From Dehalobacter sp. CP (GTDB lineage: Bacteria > Bacillota_B > Desulfitobacteriia > Desulfitobacteriales > Syntrophobotulaceae): DNA of 64,000 bases. The DNA lies in the NCBI GenBank assembly GCA_009910795.1, contig VMEE01000081.1, positions 1 to 64,000 of the forward strand, written 5' to 3'. Below are positions 52,855 through 62,509 of this stretch, one piece after another (positions within the stretch are counted from its first letter, which is position 1; each line of letters begins with the position of its first letter). Made by a program: the position numbers and the translations under genes. The notes beneath the pieces were generated by a model. It worked only from the letters and a program-made list of their open reading frames with translations, was not told where the DNA came from and made no database searches.

Positions 52855-53994
52855 ATGAAGCTAAACCAAACGAACACGATAAACCGTTTCGGTGAATTTA
52901 AAGACAAAAAATTAGAGAAGGAGTACGAAGAGTCTGAGTTAATTGTTTTATTTAAATATCTCCGGCCAATCGTACTTTTTCTGGGAATCCTATATTTCCT
53001 TTTTGTTATTCCGGACTTCTTTTTTGTAAAGAACCCGAAAGCATTTCAATTGATATTTCTGGTAAGAGCCGTCTATTTGATCCTGATAGGTATATTTTTT
53101 TTCAGGATGAAATCCATAAAAAAGTATTCAACGCTGTGTTTCTGGGTTACGCTTTATGAAGTAATGGCATCTGTTGTATTTATTTTTGTCTTTTACCAAT
53201 ATGAATCTCCGGATTTTTTTATTCAAGCCTTTGGTATTATCGCGATTATTTTAGCGGTTTGTTTAGTCCCGAACCGTTGGATCAATATGATCATGGTCTC
53301 CGTATTTATTGCGGTCACTTTTTTTGCTGCCTCGATCTATTTCTTGGAGCAAATGGATGCTTCGGATTTTCCCGCGGCAATTTTTTATATCTTATTAGTG
53401 ACGGCCCTGAGCAGTAGCGCTTCATTTAGGACCCACCTTTTTAAAAGAATCCATTTCCTAAACGGCAGAGATCTGATCCAACTGTCCATTAGAGATCCGT
53501 TAACGGGGATCTATAACAGGCTGAAATTTGATGATGAGCTTGATAAATGGATCTCCTATGCGAAAAGATATCCTTGTGATCTTTCACTTATGATTTTCGA
53601 CATTGACTATTTTAAGAAAATTAACGATTGCTTTGGACATTTAACTGGGGATAAGGTTCTTACGGAGGTTACGGATCTGGTCAGAGGAATGATAAGAGAA
53701 ACAGATATCTTCGCCCGCTGGGGAGGCGAGGAATTCGTTATTCTGCTACCGAATACCCATAAGAGTGAGGCTGTGGAAATAACAGAAAGAATAAGAAAGA
53801 GGATATCAGACTATGATTTCACTTCCGGCCATCTAACCTGCAGTTTCGGAGTAGATTCTTGGCGCAAGGAAGAAGAACGGGACAGTTTTGTGCAGCGTGT
53901 TGACACGCTATTGTTGAATGCTAAGGAGATGGGTAAAAACAATGTACAAAGTGACGATGTCCATTTAAACCAGCCAACACTGCTCACTGAATGA
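52855..53994 (+). CDS. Membrane-bound diguanylate cyclase
   Basis: 379 residues from ATG 52855 (GAGGGAAAA upstream). Six hydrophobic segments fill residues about 35-200, then a GGDEF domain: IRDPLTGIYNRLKFDDEL, IFDIDYFKKINDCFGH, and RWGGEEFVILL (the GGEEF form, active). RETD five residues before GGEEF gives a full RxxD inhibitory site for product feedback. It would make c-di-GMP, the ligand of the two riboswitches at 432-506 and 7568-7646. No EAL domain is attached. Confidence 0.92.
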   Translation: MKLNQTNTINRFGEFKDKKLEKEYEESELIVLFKYLRPIVLFLGILYFLFVIPDFFFVKNPKAFQLIFLVRAVYLILIGIFFFRMKSIKKYSTLCFWVTLYEVMASVVFIFVFYQYESPDFFIQAFGIIAIILAVCLVPNRWINMIMVSVFIAVTFFAASIYFLEQMDASDFPAAIFYILLVTALSSSASFRTHLFKRIHFLNGRDLIQLSIRDPLTGIYNRLKFDDELDKWISYAKRYPCDLSLMIFDIDYFKKINDCFGHLTGDKVLTEVTDLVRGMIRETDIFARWGGEEFVILLPNTHKSEAVEITERIRKRISDYDFTSGHLTCSFGVDSWRKEEERDSFVQRVDTLLLNAKEMGKNNVQSDDVHLNQPTLLTE

Positions 53995-54027
53995 ACACGG
54001 TCATTCGATCATCATAGGAGGAAAGAT

Positions 54028-54825
54028 ATGTCAGACTTTGAAAATATTTTGGGTAATGTTAAAACCTGGGTAAGAGAAGTCGGTAATCTTCAGAAAAAAA
54101 ACTTCCGCAAGAAGAATCTTTATATCGAAACGAAGTCGACAGAAGTAGATTTGGTAACGGAGGTCGACAAGCTTTCGGAAGATTATTTTCTGAAAGCGAT
54201 TCAGGATAAATACCCCAGCCACAGCATTCTGTCTGAGGAATCCGGAGTGCATCAGAACAAGGATTCGAATTATCTATGGATTATTGATCCGCTGGATGGA
54301 ACGACGAATTACGCGCAGGGTCTACCGGTCTTTGCGGTATCGGTGGCACTTCAATATAAGGAAAAGACGGTGCTGGGCGTTGTTTATTTGCCGATGCTAG
54401 ATCTGCTTTTCGAAGCGGTGACCGGTCAGGGAGCCAGCCTGAACGGCAAAAAAATAAACGTTGCCGCTAAATCCAGATTAAAGGAATGCCTGCTGTCCAC
54501 CGGTTTCCCATACGACCAGTCTGAAAATCCGGACAACAATACGAACTATTTTGCATACTTTGTGCCCAGATCGAGGGGGATACGCAGAATTGGTTCCGCA
54601 GCCTATGACCTTGCCAACGTGGCCGCAGGAATCATTGACGGCTATTGGGAACTTAACTTAAGTCCCTGGGACGTTGCCGCTGGCATTCTGCTTGTTGAGG
54701 AAGCAGGCGGGAAAGTCGCGCTTCTTGAGAAAAAGAGAGGGATATCCCTGATTGCAGGGAATGAAAATATTGTTGGCCAGATATTTCAAGGAATGTCTTC
54801 GGTCGACCAGCAAGATATCAGTTGA
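54028..54825 (+). CDS. Inositol-monophosphatase-family protein
   Basis: 265 residues from ATG 54028 (AGGAGGAAAG upstream). The metal-binding motifs are complete: ILSEESG, IIDPLDGTTNYAQG and SPWDVAAGILLVEEAGG. The family includes inositol-1-phosphatases, fructose-1,6-bisphosphatases, histidinol-phosphatases and CysQ; which one this is cannot be read from the sequence. It is single between the cyclase and the convergent oxidoreductase gene. Confidence 0.9.
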   Translation: MSDFENILGNVKTWVREVGNLQKKNFRKKNLYIETKSTEVDLVTEVDKLSEDYFLKAIQDKYPSHSILSEESGVHQNKDSNYLWIIDPLDGTTNYAQGLPVFAVSVALQYKEKTVLGVVYLPMLDLLFEAVTGQGASLNGKKINVAAKSRLKECLLSTGFPYDQSENPDNNTNYFAYFVPRSRGIRRIGSAAYDLANVAAGIIDGYWELNLSPWDVAAGILLVEEAGGKVALLEKKRGISLIAGNENIVGQIFQGMSSVDQQDIS

Positions 54826-54869
54826 TGACTTTGAACCATTCAAAACCCTTGAGCAGAGGATTGCTGCCC

Positions 54870-56396
54870 TCACTCCTGAATGTGTTCTAATTTATTTTGC
54901 GCAGGACTGTCAATGATCTCACCCTCGTAGGTAAAACGGGATCCATGGCAGGGGCAGTCCCAGGATGCTTCAGCTGAATTCCACTGCAATTCACATCCCA
55001 GATGGGTGCAGGTCGTGTCGACAATATGCAGGACCCCTTGCTGGTCGCGATAAGCACCTGCTCGTTGGCCGTCATGTTCGATGATTTTGCCTTCGCCTCT
55101 GGGAATTTCCGCTATGCCCGGGACGGATGACAGCTTGCCGGAAATCAGGTGTTTGGCGACGTTCAGGTTTTCCTGGACAAAGTTTTTGGCTGAGGCGACC
55201 GGCGTAAAGCGGGAAGGGGAATACACATTCATCCAGGGGCTGTAGCTGTTCAGGATCAGGTCCCGGAAAATAAGAGCGGCGGCCGTACCTGTGGTCATTC
55301 CCCATTTGCCAAACCCTGTAGCGACGTAGACATCAGGCGTATCGGTCGTGAGATTACCGATATAAGGGACTTCATCCATCGTCGTATAATCCTGTGTGGA
55401 CCACCGGTAAGGGATATCCTCAACCTCAAAAAGCTGCCTGGCAAAATCTCTGAGTTTTAGGTAATGATTGTGGGTATCTTCTCCCTGCCCCGTCTTGTGA
55501 TGTTCGCCGCCAACAATTACCAAATTGTTTTCCTTGTCGTGTTGAGAACGTAGGGAACGGGTCGGGTCTTCAGCAGAAATATACATGCCTCCGGGATAAT
55601 CTCCTTTGATTCTGACACCTAAAGCATAAGAACGTTCGGGATAGAGTCTCGTGAAAAATAAACCCATAGCCTCATAAAAAGGGTAATGAGACGCGATAAT
55701 AACCTTTGATGCAGCAATTCTTGGCCCGTTATCGGTGAGCACTAAACAAGGGGTGCCTTGCTGAATGTCAACAGCTTTGGTTTGTTCAAAAATATGACTT
55801 CCCTTTCCAGGTATTTCCTTGGCAAGTGCGAGCAAATATTTTCGCGGATGAAACTGAGCCTGGTCATCAAAACGAACAGCGCCTTTAATCGGGAGCGGGA
55901 GAGGAATTTCCCGCAGGAAAGAAGCTTTGATGCCGAAAGTCTCAGCGATTTTGGCTTCTTCCATGATTTCCGGAATATAACGATCCTGCTGTGTAAAAAT
56001 ATAGGCACTTTGCCGTACAAAATCGCAGTCTATGTTGTTATCCTGAATCAGTCCGGCAATCAACTGTAGGGCAATTTCATTGGCTTGCGCATACTGTCGG
56101 GCTTTTTCTTCCCCAAATTTTTTCTGCAGCTTAGCATAGATTAAGGAATGCTGTGAAGTAATCTTGGCGGTCGTATGACCTGTAGTCCCTTGAAGAATGC
56201 GGTCGGCCTCAAGGACAACCACCTTATATCCTTCCTTTTTTAAAAGAAAAGCAGAAGTAATCCCTGCGATTCCGCCGCCAATGACTGCAATATCGGCTTC
56301 AACATCCTCATTCAGAGCCGGATACTCGGTCCGGGGTGTCGAAGCCATCCAGTAAGACTGAGGCACTCTTCGGAAATCTGTCGGATAATTTTCCAT
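54870..56396 (-). CDS. FAD-dependent oxidoreductase with C-terminal Rieske domain
   Basis: 508 residues. The N-terminal DAO-type FAD domain shows VIGGGIAGITSAFLL near residue 36, and ATGFGKWGMTTGTA near 360. A Rieske 2Fe-2S domain follows from about residue 420, with CTHLGC (C-x-H) and CPCHGSRF (C-x2-H), the full ligand set. The combination is known for oxidoreductases that pass electrons between a flavin and the Rieske centre; substrates are mostly unproven. It stands alone on the minus strand. Confidence 0.9.
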   Translation of the reverse strand: MENYPTDFRRVPQSYWMASTPRTEYPALNEDVEADIAVIGGGIAGITSAFLLKKEGYKVVVLEADRILQGTTGHTTAKITSQHSLIYAKLQKKFGEEKARQYAQANEIALQLIAGLIQDNNIDCDFVRQSAYIFTQQDRYIPEIMEEAKIAETFGIKASFLREIPLPLPIKGAVRFDDQAQFHPRKYLLALAKEIPGKGSHIFEQTKAVDIQQGTPCLVLTDNGPRIAASKVIIASHYPFYEAMGLFFTRLYPERSYALGVRIKGDYPGGMYISAEDPTRSLRSQHDKENNLVIVGGEHHKTGQGEDTHNHYLKLRDFARQLFEVEDIPYRWSTQDYTTMDEVPYIGNLTTDTPDVYVATGFGKWGMTTGTAAALIFRDLILNSYSPWMNVYSPSRFTPVASAKNFVQENLNVAKHLISGKLSSVPGIAEIPRGEGKIIEHDGQRAGAYRDQQGVLHIVDTTCTHLGCELQWNSAEASWDCPCHGSRFTYEGEIIDSPAQNKLEHIQE

Positions 56397-56527
56397 CGGT
56401 TTATCCTCCTGAAAGTGAATAATCTTTGAATCTTACGGTATTATCTTTAGCAGATGAAATAAAAATATCCAATGACCCGGCAATCGTGTAAAATAGTCTT
56501 ATGATAAGCGACGAAGGAGATACATCG

Positions 56528-57265
56528 GTGGAAGCATATGATGAGAAGGTGCTCGCAGAACTGAAAAAATGGCAGAGAAAAATGACCAGGAACGCATCGC
56601 TGACCGACAGGGTAGCAAAAAATATTCAGAACAGAACGAACAGGCTGATTCCGGATAAAGCTCATGAAATTATCACAGCTGCGATCAAAAATATGGTGGG
56701 GGCTGTTTTGACAGGATCCGAATTTACGACAAGGGAACCGCTTAAAAATATTGACCTGAAGGAACGAGACAGACTTGCTTTGGCTAAAATCAGCGTCTAC
56801 AAAAAAACGGCCAGTCTGGAAGGGGCGGGCACAGGAGCAGGCGGCATCTTGCTTGGATTTGCAGATTTTCCTCTGCTCTTAAGTATCAAGATTAAGTTCT
56901 TATTTGAGATGGCAAGCATTTATGGATTTGATATCAAAGATTTAAGGGAAAGACTATATATCCTGCACCTGTTTCAGCTGGCTTTTTCCAGCAGAGAGAA
57001 ACGGATGCAGGTCTTTCAAAGAATTTTGGACTGGGATGAATACATTTACAGGCATCCTATTTCAATGGAAACAGTTGACTGGCGCACTTTTCAGCAGGAA
57101 TACAGAGATTATATTGATCTCGCCAAGCTTTTGCAGCTGGTACCTGTCATCGGAGCTTTTGTCGGTGCAGTAGCGAATTACCGGTTGCTTGGGGAACTAG
57201 GCGATACGGCTATGAATGGCTACCGTCTGAGATTATTAAAAGATAAGATAGATACTATGATCTGA
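56528..57265 (+). CDS. EcsC-family protein
   Basis: 245 residues from GTG 56528, chosen because AAGGAG lies 8 bases upstream (ATG 56501 lacks a site). A charged, helical N-terminus (EKVLAELKKWQRKMTRNAS) is followed by the EcsC-type Gly-rich membrane segment GAGTGAGGILLGFADFPLLLS, then KIKFLFEMASIYGFD. A second hydrophobic segment (LLQLVPVIGAFVGAVANYRLL) lies near the end. EcsC proteins are membrane-associated with unknown biochemical role. No ecsA/ecsB genes adjoin it. Confidence 0.82.
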   Translation: MEAYDEKVLAELKKWQRKMTRNASLTDRVAKNIQNRTNRLIPDKAHEIITAAIKNMVGAVLTGSEFTTREPLKNIDLKERDRLALAKISVYKKTASLEGAGTGAGGILLGFADFPLLLSIKIKFLFEMASIYGFDIKDLRERLYILHLFQLAFSSREKRMQVFQRILDWDEYIYRHPISMETVDWRTFQQEYRDYIDLAKLLQLVPVIGAFVGAVANYRLLGELGDTAMNGYRLRLLKDKIDTMI

Positions 57266-57360
57266 TTACAAACCCCGATAATTCAATTCGATTATGCTAT
57301 AGATTAAATCATAACGGAAAATATACCGATATGAATTTGGCGCGGAAAAGGAGGATACGA

Positions 57361-57633
57361 ATGAAGGAACCCGCTGAACAAGATCGTAACGCTGAACTTG
57401 AAGAATGGATATTAATCACTGAAGCCGCGAATGAAATTGAGGCGGATATTATTGAATCTATCCTTGATTCTGAAGAAATTCCCTGCTATAAAAGGTACAA
57501 TGAAGCCGGGGATTATCTTCGAATCTATATGGGGATGACCAATTTCGGTGTGGAAATCTATATCCCGGGAAATCTGAAGGAAAAGGCGGAAGGCCTTCTG
57601 AATTCAATAAATACGCAAGACGACCAGGAATAA
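57361..57633 (+). CDS. DUF2007-type small protein
   Basis: 90 residues from ATG 57361 (AAAAGGAGG upstream), chosen over ATG 57331. The fold pattern WILITEAANEIEADIIESILDSEEIPCYKRY then VEIYIPGNLKEKAEGLL matches the DUF2007 (putative prokaryotic signal-transducing) domain, a ferredoxin-like beta-alpha-beta unit. The role is unknown. It is likely transcribed with the next small genes. Confidence 0.78.
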   Translation: MKEPAEQDRNAELEEWILITEAANEIEADIIESILDSEEIPCYKRYNEAGDYLRIYMGMTNFGVEIYIPGNLKEKAEGLLNSINTQDDQE

Positions 57634-57724
57634 CAAATATTCTATGCGAGTTTTAAGATTTGTGTTATAACTTAGAGTGTGATAGATAATCATTATTCAA
57701 TTTATTTCAAAGGGGGAGTTTATC

Positions 57725-57946
57725 ATGCCGCATATCATCGTTAAATTATGGCCCGGCCGAAGTGACGAACAAAAAATAGCCTTAGCCGACAAAATGGCCG
57801 AGGCGATGACGGAAATAATGGGAATTCCCGATAAGAATATTTCGGTTTCTTTTGAAGAAGTAGCCAAGGAAAAGTGGACCGAAGAGGTTTATAATACCGA
57901 CATCCTGGCCAAAGAAAGTCTGTTGTATAAAAAGCCGGGTTATTAA
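57725..57946 (+). CDS. 4-Oxalocrotonate tautomerase-like protein
   Basis: 73 residues from ATG 57725 (GGGGGAG upstream). After Met the first residue is Pro (PHIIVKLWPG), the catalytic base of the tautomerase superfamily after Met removal. The family length and MAEAMTEIMGIPDKNISVSFEEV support it. These enzymes form small trimers or hexamers and shuttle protons in keto-enol isomerisations. The substrate is unknown. Confidence 0.88.
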   Translation: MPHIIVKLWPGRSDEQKIALADKMAEAMTEIMGIPDKNISVSFEEVAKEKWTEEVYNTDILAKESLLYKKPGY

Positions 57947-57964
57947 TGTTTAGGAGTGGTGTGA

Positions 57965-58810
57965 ATGCGGAAGGTTAAGATTATAACCGACAGTACCAAT
58001 GACCTTTCAGCAGAATTGCTTCAAGAATATGATATTGATGTTGTTCCGCTGCATGTTGATTTTGGAGAAGAAACCTACAGGGATGGCATAGACTTAATTC
58101 CGGCAAGGCTTTTTCAGCTTGTGGAAGAAAAAAAGTTGCTTCCGAAGACGGCAGCTCCTTCACCGTATGCGTATGCAGAATGTTTTCGGGAATATTTTGA
58201 TCAGGGGCAGGACATTATTGTAATCACCATTTCTGCTCAGATGTCCTCATCTTACCAAAATGCCGCCCTTGCTGCCTCGGAATTTCCACAGGGAAGAATC
58301 TGGGTAATTGATTCCCAAAACCTGTCTACAGGCATAGGAGCTTTGGTGATTACAGCTGCCGAATATGCCCGACAGGGGCTCCAGGCGGAAGAAATTTCGG
58401 CAAAGATCCGGGATTCGGTTGCCAAGGTCCATGTGAGCTTTGTGATCGATACGCTGGAATACCTTTATAAAGGCGGCAGGTGTAATGTTCTGCAGAACCT
58501 AATGGGTAGCGTCCTGAAAATCCGGCCGACCATCGGTGTAGAAAATGGGAAAATGCTTGTCGTTGATAAAGTGCGCGGAGAAAAGAAAAAGGCCTTGGAT
58601 AAATTGATTGAGAATGCCAGGCGGGATTCTGTAGATTCAAAACAAATCTTCATCACCCACTCCCTGGGAAGTGAAGAGGAAGCCGTCTACTTGAAGTGCG
58701 CGTTGCAGGATATTTATCCGTATAAAGAAATTCTGATCACCAATGCAGGCTGCGTGATTTCCAGTCACTGCGGCCAAAAGACAATCGGTGTGATTTATAT
58801 CAGAAAATAA
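57965..58810 (+). CDS. DegV-family fatty-acid-binding protein
   Basis: 281 residues from ATG 57965 (GGAGTGG upstream). The DegV motif ITDSTNDLSAELL starts the chain; TISAQMSSSYQNAALAA and TLEYLYKGGRCN follow. DegV proteins bind fatty acids, and in the FakA/FakB system deliver them for phosphorylation. The fakA gene is not in the window. It follows the tautomerase gene by 18 bases. Confidence 0.9.
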   Translation: MRKVKIITDSTNDLSAELLQEYDIDVVPLHVDFGEETYRDGIDLIPARLFQLVEEKKLLPKTAAPSPYAYAECFREYFDQGQDIIVITISAQMSSSYQNAALAASEFPQGRIWVIDSQNLSTGIGALVITAAEYARQGLQAEEISAKIRDSVAKVHVSFVIDTLEYLYKGGRCNVLQNLMGSVLKIRPTIGVENGKMLVVDKVRGEKKKALDKLIENARRDSVDSKQIFITHSLGSEEEAVYLKCALQDIYPYKEILITNAGCVISSHCGQKTIGVIYIRK

Positions 58811-58874
58811 AACGCCAAAAATGATGGTGCTTTTCAGCTACTTAATCGTAATTACTTAAAAATAGTATTGCGTT

Positions 58875-58900
58875 ATGCCAAATAATAATGCCAAATAATA
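58875..58900 (+). repeat. 13-base tandem repeat, two copies
   Basis: ATGCCAAATAATA occurs twice in immediate succession (58875-58887, 58888-58900) in the leader region of the HD gene. Confidence 0.9.
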
Positions 58901-58975
58901 ATAAAGAAATTACAATTTTGACAAAACGTTTACGGAAATGTAACGAAAGTGCTATTAAATTGTAACAAAAGACCA

Positions 58976-59004
58976 TTGAAATCATGGTTTGTTTCTAATA
59001 TAAT
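58976..59004 (+). promoter_or_regulatory. Sigma-A promoter of the HD-domain gene
   Basis: TTGAAA (58976-58981), a 17-base spacer, TATAAT (58999-59004), 30 bases before the ATG at 59035. A near-consensus promoter. Confidence 0.82.
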
Positions 59005-59034
59005 AAGTTCTAGTTAATAAAGTTAGGAGCAATC

Positions 59035-59544
59035 ATGGAAAAATTATTAGTAAAGTATGATGATTATTTTCTTGCAGTAGCCAGACCCATTATCGAGCAC
59101 GATGAATACCAGAAAATGAAAGTGATCCCGCATCACCATGGCTCAGTCTTTGAGCATTCTCTGGACGTTGCTTACCTGTCTTATAAGATTGCCATGAAGT
59201 TCAGACTCGATGTCATTTCGACGATCAGAGGGGCACTTCTTCACGACTTCTACTTATACAAGTTTAAGAAAAGAGAAGACAAGAACCTGCTCGCAGAAAG
59301 CTACCGGCATTCACGCAATCATCCGAAGATCGCGGTGAAAAATGCGCAGAAATACTTTGAACTGAACAAAAAAGAACAGGATATCATTTCCAATCATATG
59401 TTCCCAGTCGGACTGCCAAGAAGTTATGAAGCCTGGGTAACCACAATCGCAGATAAAAGCCTGGCGCTGACCGAATACACCACGAGAGTATACTGCTTTG
59501 CCTATCTGAAACTGTATCTGCATCTGGTTCAAAAATCTGCTTAA
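59035..59544 (+). CDS. HD-domain phosphohydrolase-like protein
   Basis: 169 residues from ATG 59035 (AGGAGC upstream). PHHHGSVFEHSLDVAYLSY provides the first metal His, and GALLHDFYLYK supplies the HD pair; HSRNHPKIAVKNA and a further His (SNHMF) complete the set. It fits small HD-domain proteins acting on nucleotides or as regulators. The reaction is not evident. A near-consensus promoter precedes it. Confidence 0.88.
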   Translation: MEKLLVKYDDYFLAVARPIIEHDEYQKMKVIPHHHGSVFEHSLDVAYLSYKIAMKFRLDVISTIRGALLHDFYLYKFKKREDKNLLAESYRHSRNHPKIAVKNAQKYFELNKKEQDIISNHMFPVGLPRSYEAWVTTIADKSLALTEYTTRVYCFAYLKLYLHLVQKSA

Positions 59545-59694
59545 CGCGAATACATTAAAAAATTTATACTGATAACTTTAAAGTATTCAATAAAATCGAA
59601 TTAAATAGAATCGAATTAATAAAATATAGAAGAATCTAATAATAATCACCATGATCGACGAAGAATGAAATCAACCCATCAGATTCAGAATGTT

Positions 59695-59714
59695 AACCGG
59701 TTTGACCGGTTTTT
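59695..59714 (+). terminator. Terminator between HD gene and fur-family gene
   Basis: AACCGGT, loop TTG, ACCGGTT, then TTT. A compact 7-pair stem 150 bases after the HD stop. Confidence 0.7.
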
Positions 59715-59825
59715 CTGTTTTGGGACAGAAATAAGCTCTGCTGAACAAAAGCCCGACGGTACGGTTGTTTTTGATGAAAGATATGGTAAAATCTGAATAG
59801 AACAAAGAGAACGGGGTGTTTTCTT

Positions 59826-60275
59826 ATGACAGTCAAAGAGTTAAATCAGCTCTTAAAGGAAAAAGGCTATAAATTTACCAGCCAAAGACAGTATGTTTTT
59901 GAGGTAGTAACGGAAAATCAGGGAAAGCACCTGAACAGTCAGGAGATTTTCGAGCTTGTCCGTAATAGATTTCCCGAAATTGGTGTTGCTACCGTCTACA
60001 GGACGCTATCGCTGTTGGAAGCGATGGGGCTGATTTACGGTGTTGATTTTGAAGATGGATTCCGCAGGTACGATATCGTGAAAGATGACGAGGAACACCG
60101 GCACCACCATTTGATTTGTCTGGAGTGCGGAGCCATTAAAGAAGTCGAGGAAGATTTGCTGGGAACAATTGAAGAAAATATTATGAAGAAGAATAAATTC
60201 AAAGTAATTAACCACCGTGTTAAGTTTTATGGTTATTGCGAAAAATGTCTGGCAAAGATCGAACGTGATCAATGA
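59826..60275 (+). CDS. Fur/PerR-family metalloregulator
   Basis: 149 residues from ATG 59826 (CGGGGTG upstream). The winged helix shows TSQRQYVFEVV and GVATVYRTLSLLEAMGLI. The regulatory metal site is in EEHRHHHLICLECG, and two CxxC pairs (CLEC and CEKC) make a structural zinc site. Whether it senses iron, peroxide or zinc cannot be settled without the spacing of all ligands; PerR-type is possible. It lies next to the YbaK gene. Confidence 0.92.
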   Translation: MTVKELNQLLKEKGYKFTSQRQYVFEVVTENQGKHLNSQEIFELVRNRFPEIGVATVYRTLSLLEAMGLIYGVDFEDGFRRYDIVKDDEEHRHHHLICLECGAIKEVEEDLLGTIEENIMKKNKFKVINHRVKFYGYCEKCLAKIERDQ

Positions 60276-60323
60276 TCATTAACGTAAAGAAATTATGATG
60301 TCATAAGGCATGGATGAAGAATA

Positions 60324-60800
60324 ATGGCAGTAAATCAAAAAACGAACGTCGTAAGGATCCTTAAATCAAAAGAGATCCGGCATGAAGTCTATGAATATGA
60401 AGTGGAAGACGGACTGATAGACGCTGTATCCGTAGCCCGGAAGATGGGATTTGACCCGGAACGGGTATTTAAAACGCTTGTTACAACCGGAAAAACAACA
60501 GGGACCAATGTTTTCATTATCCCTGGAAATTGCGAGCTGAATTTAAAAAAAGCTGCCGAGGCAGCCGGGGACAAAAATATTGAGATGCATAAATCTAAAG
60601 AACTTTTGCCGCTCACGGGCTATATTCACGGCGGCTGTTCCCCTATCGGGATGAAGAGGGATTTTCCGACCTATCTTGAGGAGATGGCCTCGGAATATGA
60701 TTACATCATTATCAGTGCGGGAAAAATCGGGATGCAAGTGAAACTTGATACGGCGGAACTCGTCAAACTGACGGATGCCAAACTGGCTGACCTTGTATAG
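60324..60800 (+). CDS. ybaK: Cys-tRNA(Pro)/Cys-tRNA(Cys) deacylase, YbaK/EbsC family
   Basis: 158 residues from ATG 60324. FKTLVTTGKTTGTNVFIIPG and ELNLKKAAEAAGDKNIEMHK carry the conserved lysine region; PLTGYIHGGCSPIGMKRDFP is the signature of the Cys-tRNA(Pro) editing domain. It hydrolyses mis-charged Cys-tRNA(Pro). It follows the Fur-family gene by about 50 bases and may share its transcript. Confidence 0.92.
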   Translation: MAVNQKTNVVRILKSKEIRHEVYEYEVEDGLIDAVSVARKMGFDPERVFKTLVTTGKTTGTNVFIIPGNCELNLKKAAEAAGDKNIEMHKSKELLPLTGYIHGGCSPIGMKRDFPTYLEEMASEYDYIIISAGKIGMQVKLDTAELVKLTDAKLADLV

Positions 60801-60895
60801 TTCAGTCGGCTTTCTACTTTCTAGAACCGGTTAGAACTTCTCAATTGAGAATTATCTGTAAGAGCATCCTGGTAAGAACAAATCTTTATACTTCG

Positions 60896-62353
60896 CTATA
60901 GTACCGGTGCCAGAAGTCGCGAAATGGACTCTTTAAACTTGATCAGACCGGAACGCTTCGCATATTTCTCGGGCGTCAGTTCGGTACATAAAAGCAGATC
61001 TTCATTATAAATTTTGCAGAGATTTTCCGAAATGCCGACATCATAAATAAATGCATTGACTTCAAAATTCAGTCGGAAGCTTCTGATGTCAAAATTCGCC
61101 GTACCGACAGAGGCAATTTTTTTATCGACCACGATGGTTTTCGAGTGCAGAAAACCGTTATTGTAGATATAGATCTTGGCCCCGGCTTTGATCAGTTCCC
61201 CGACAAAGGAATATGTTGCCCAGTAGACAAAAATATGATCCGGTTTGTTCGGGATCATTATTTTTACGTCGACACCGGACAGCGCGGCAATTTTCAGAAC
61301 TTCGAGGATACTGGAGTCAGGCACAAAATAAGGCGTGTGAATATAGATAGATTTCTTGGCGGAGTTGATCATTTTGATATAACCCTGCTTGATTTCTTCA
61401 TGGGGAGAATCCGGGCCGGAGGAGACGATCTGAATACCGCTCGTTCCGACAACTGCTGGTTCCGGGTAATACTTTGCCGAATGCTTGATTTTTTCACCTG
61501 AAGCAACTTTCCAGTCGAGCAGGAATCTTGTCTGCATACTGAGAACGGCGGTGCCTGTTATTTTGAGGTGAGTATCACGCCAATAACCCATCTTTTTCTT
61601 CAGGTTGATGTATTCATTGCCGACATTGAAGCCGCCGATATAACCTATCTGACCGTCAATGATCACTAGTTTGCGGTGGTTTCTGTAATTGAGCCTCAGG
61701 TTAATATAACTCAGAAATGAAGGGAAAAATTTTTCGACACTTCCGCCGGCATCAATCAGCGGCTGAAAATCATCCTTCCGCAGTTTGTTACCGAAGGAAT
61801 CAACCAGTAGCCTGACTTCAAGGCCTTCTTTGGCTTTTTCGGTCAGAATTTTGATTAATTGCAGCCCCAACGAATCTCTTTTAATAATAAAATACAGAAC
61901 GTGAATATGGTCTTTGGCTTCGAGGATCGTGCGGAAAAGGTCTTCAAATTTCTTTCTGCCGTTTGTAAATATTTCTACGCTATTGTCCTGGGAAAAGAGT
62001 GCCTGGCTCTGAATCTGATGTAGCAGAATCATATCTTTGTAGTTTTCCATCGCTGGGTCATTAAAGGTCAATCTTCCGGACTGAAGATCTTCAATTTCTT
62101 TGTTTAAAAGCGCAGCGTATTTCAAATGTTCCTTCGCTCCGAGTTGGAACATTTTTTTGCGTGTCAAATTCTGAGAAAACATAAAATATAGAATCGCTCC
62201 ACCAGCGGGGAACAAAAATAAAACAAGAATCCAGGCCAAGGTGGAGGTTGGATTTCTTCTTTCTAAAAAAATAACGGTACAGGCCAGTAAAATATTGATC
62301 ATATATAGAACGGTAACAACGTGGGAACTGAGTTCGGTAAAGGATAGTGTCAT
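60896..62353 (-). CDS. cls: Cardiolipin synthase
   Basis: 485 residues from ATG 62353 (GAGAGGAACG upstream), chosen over the upstream ATG at 62374. Two N-terminal membrane segments (about residues 9-28 and 36-58) precede two phospholipase D catalytic motifs: HRKLVIIDGQIGYIGGFNVG and HSKTIVVDKKIASVGTANFD. This is the ClsA layout. The enzyme joins two phosphatidylglycerol molecules into cardiolipin plus glycerol at the membrane. Confidence 0.93.
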   Translation of the reverse strand: MTLSFTELSSHVVTVLYMINILLACTVIFLERRNPTSTLAWILVLFLFPAGGAILYFMFSQNLTRKKMFQLGAKEHLKYAALLNKEIEDLQSGRLTFNDPAMENYKDMILLHQIQSQALFSQDNSVEIFTNGRKKFEDLFRTILEAKDHIHVLYFIIKRDSLGLQLIKILTEKAKEGLEVRLLVDSFGNKLRKDDFQPLIDAGGSVEKFFPSFLSYINLRLNYRNHRKLVIIDGQIGYIGGFNVGNEYINLKKKMGYWRDTHLKITGTAVLSMQTRFLLDWKVASGEKIKHSAKYYPEPAVVGTSGIQIVSSGPDSPHEEIKQGYIKMINSAKKSIYIHTPYFVPDSSILEVLKIAALSGVDVKIMIPNKPDHIFVYWATYSFVGELIKAGAKIYIYNNGFLHSKTIVVDKKIASVGTANFDIRSFRLNFEVNAFIYDVGISENLCKIYNEDLLLCTELTPEKYAKRSGLIKFKESISRLLAPVL

Positions 62354-62509
62354 TATATCGTTCCTCTCAAACAAAATACCTGTTTATTCTTTTATATCAG
62401 AAAGATGTCAAGCTGGCAATTATTTTGTAAAATGGCGAAATTTTCATAGAACGGCACAATACTGGGAATACCATAGAGAGGACGAAATATTTCTAAGCGG
62501 AGGCAAGTC

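Noticed and set aside
55742..56069. Open frames opposite and alongside the FAD/Rieske gene
   Set aside because: The minus-strand 508-residue protein has complete FAD and Rieske motifs; the others have none.
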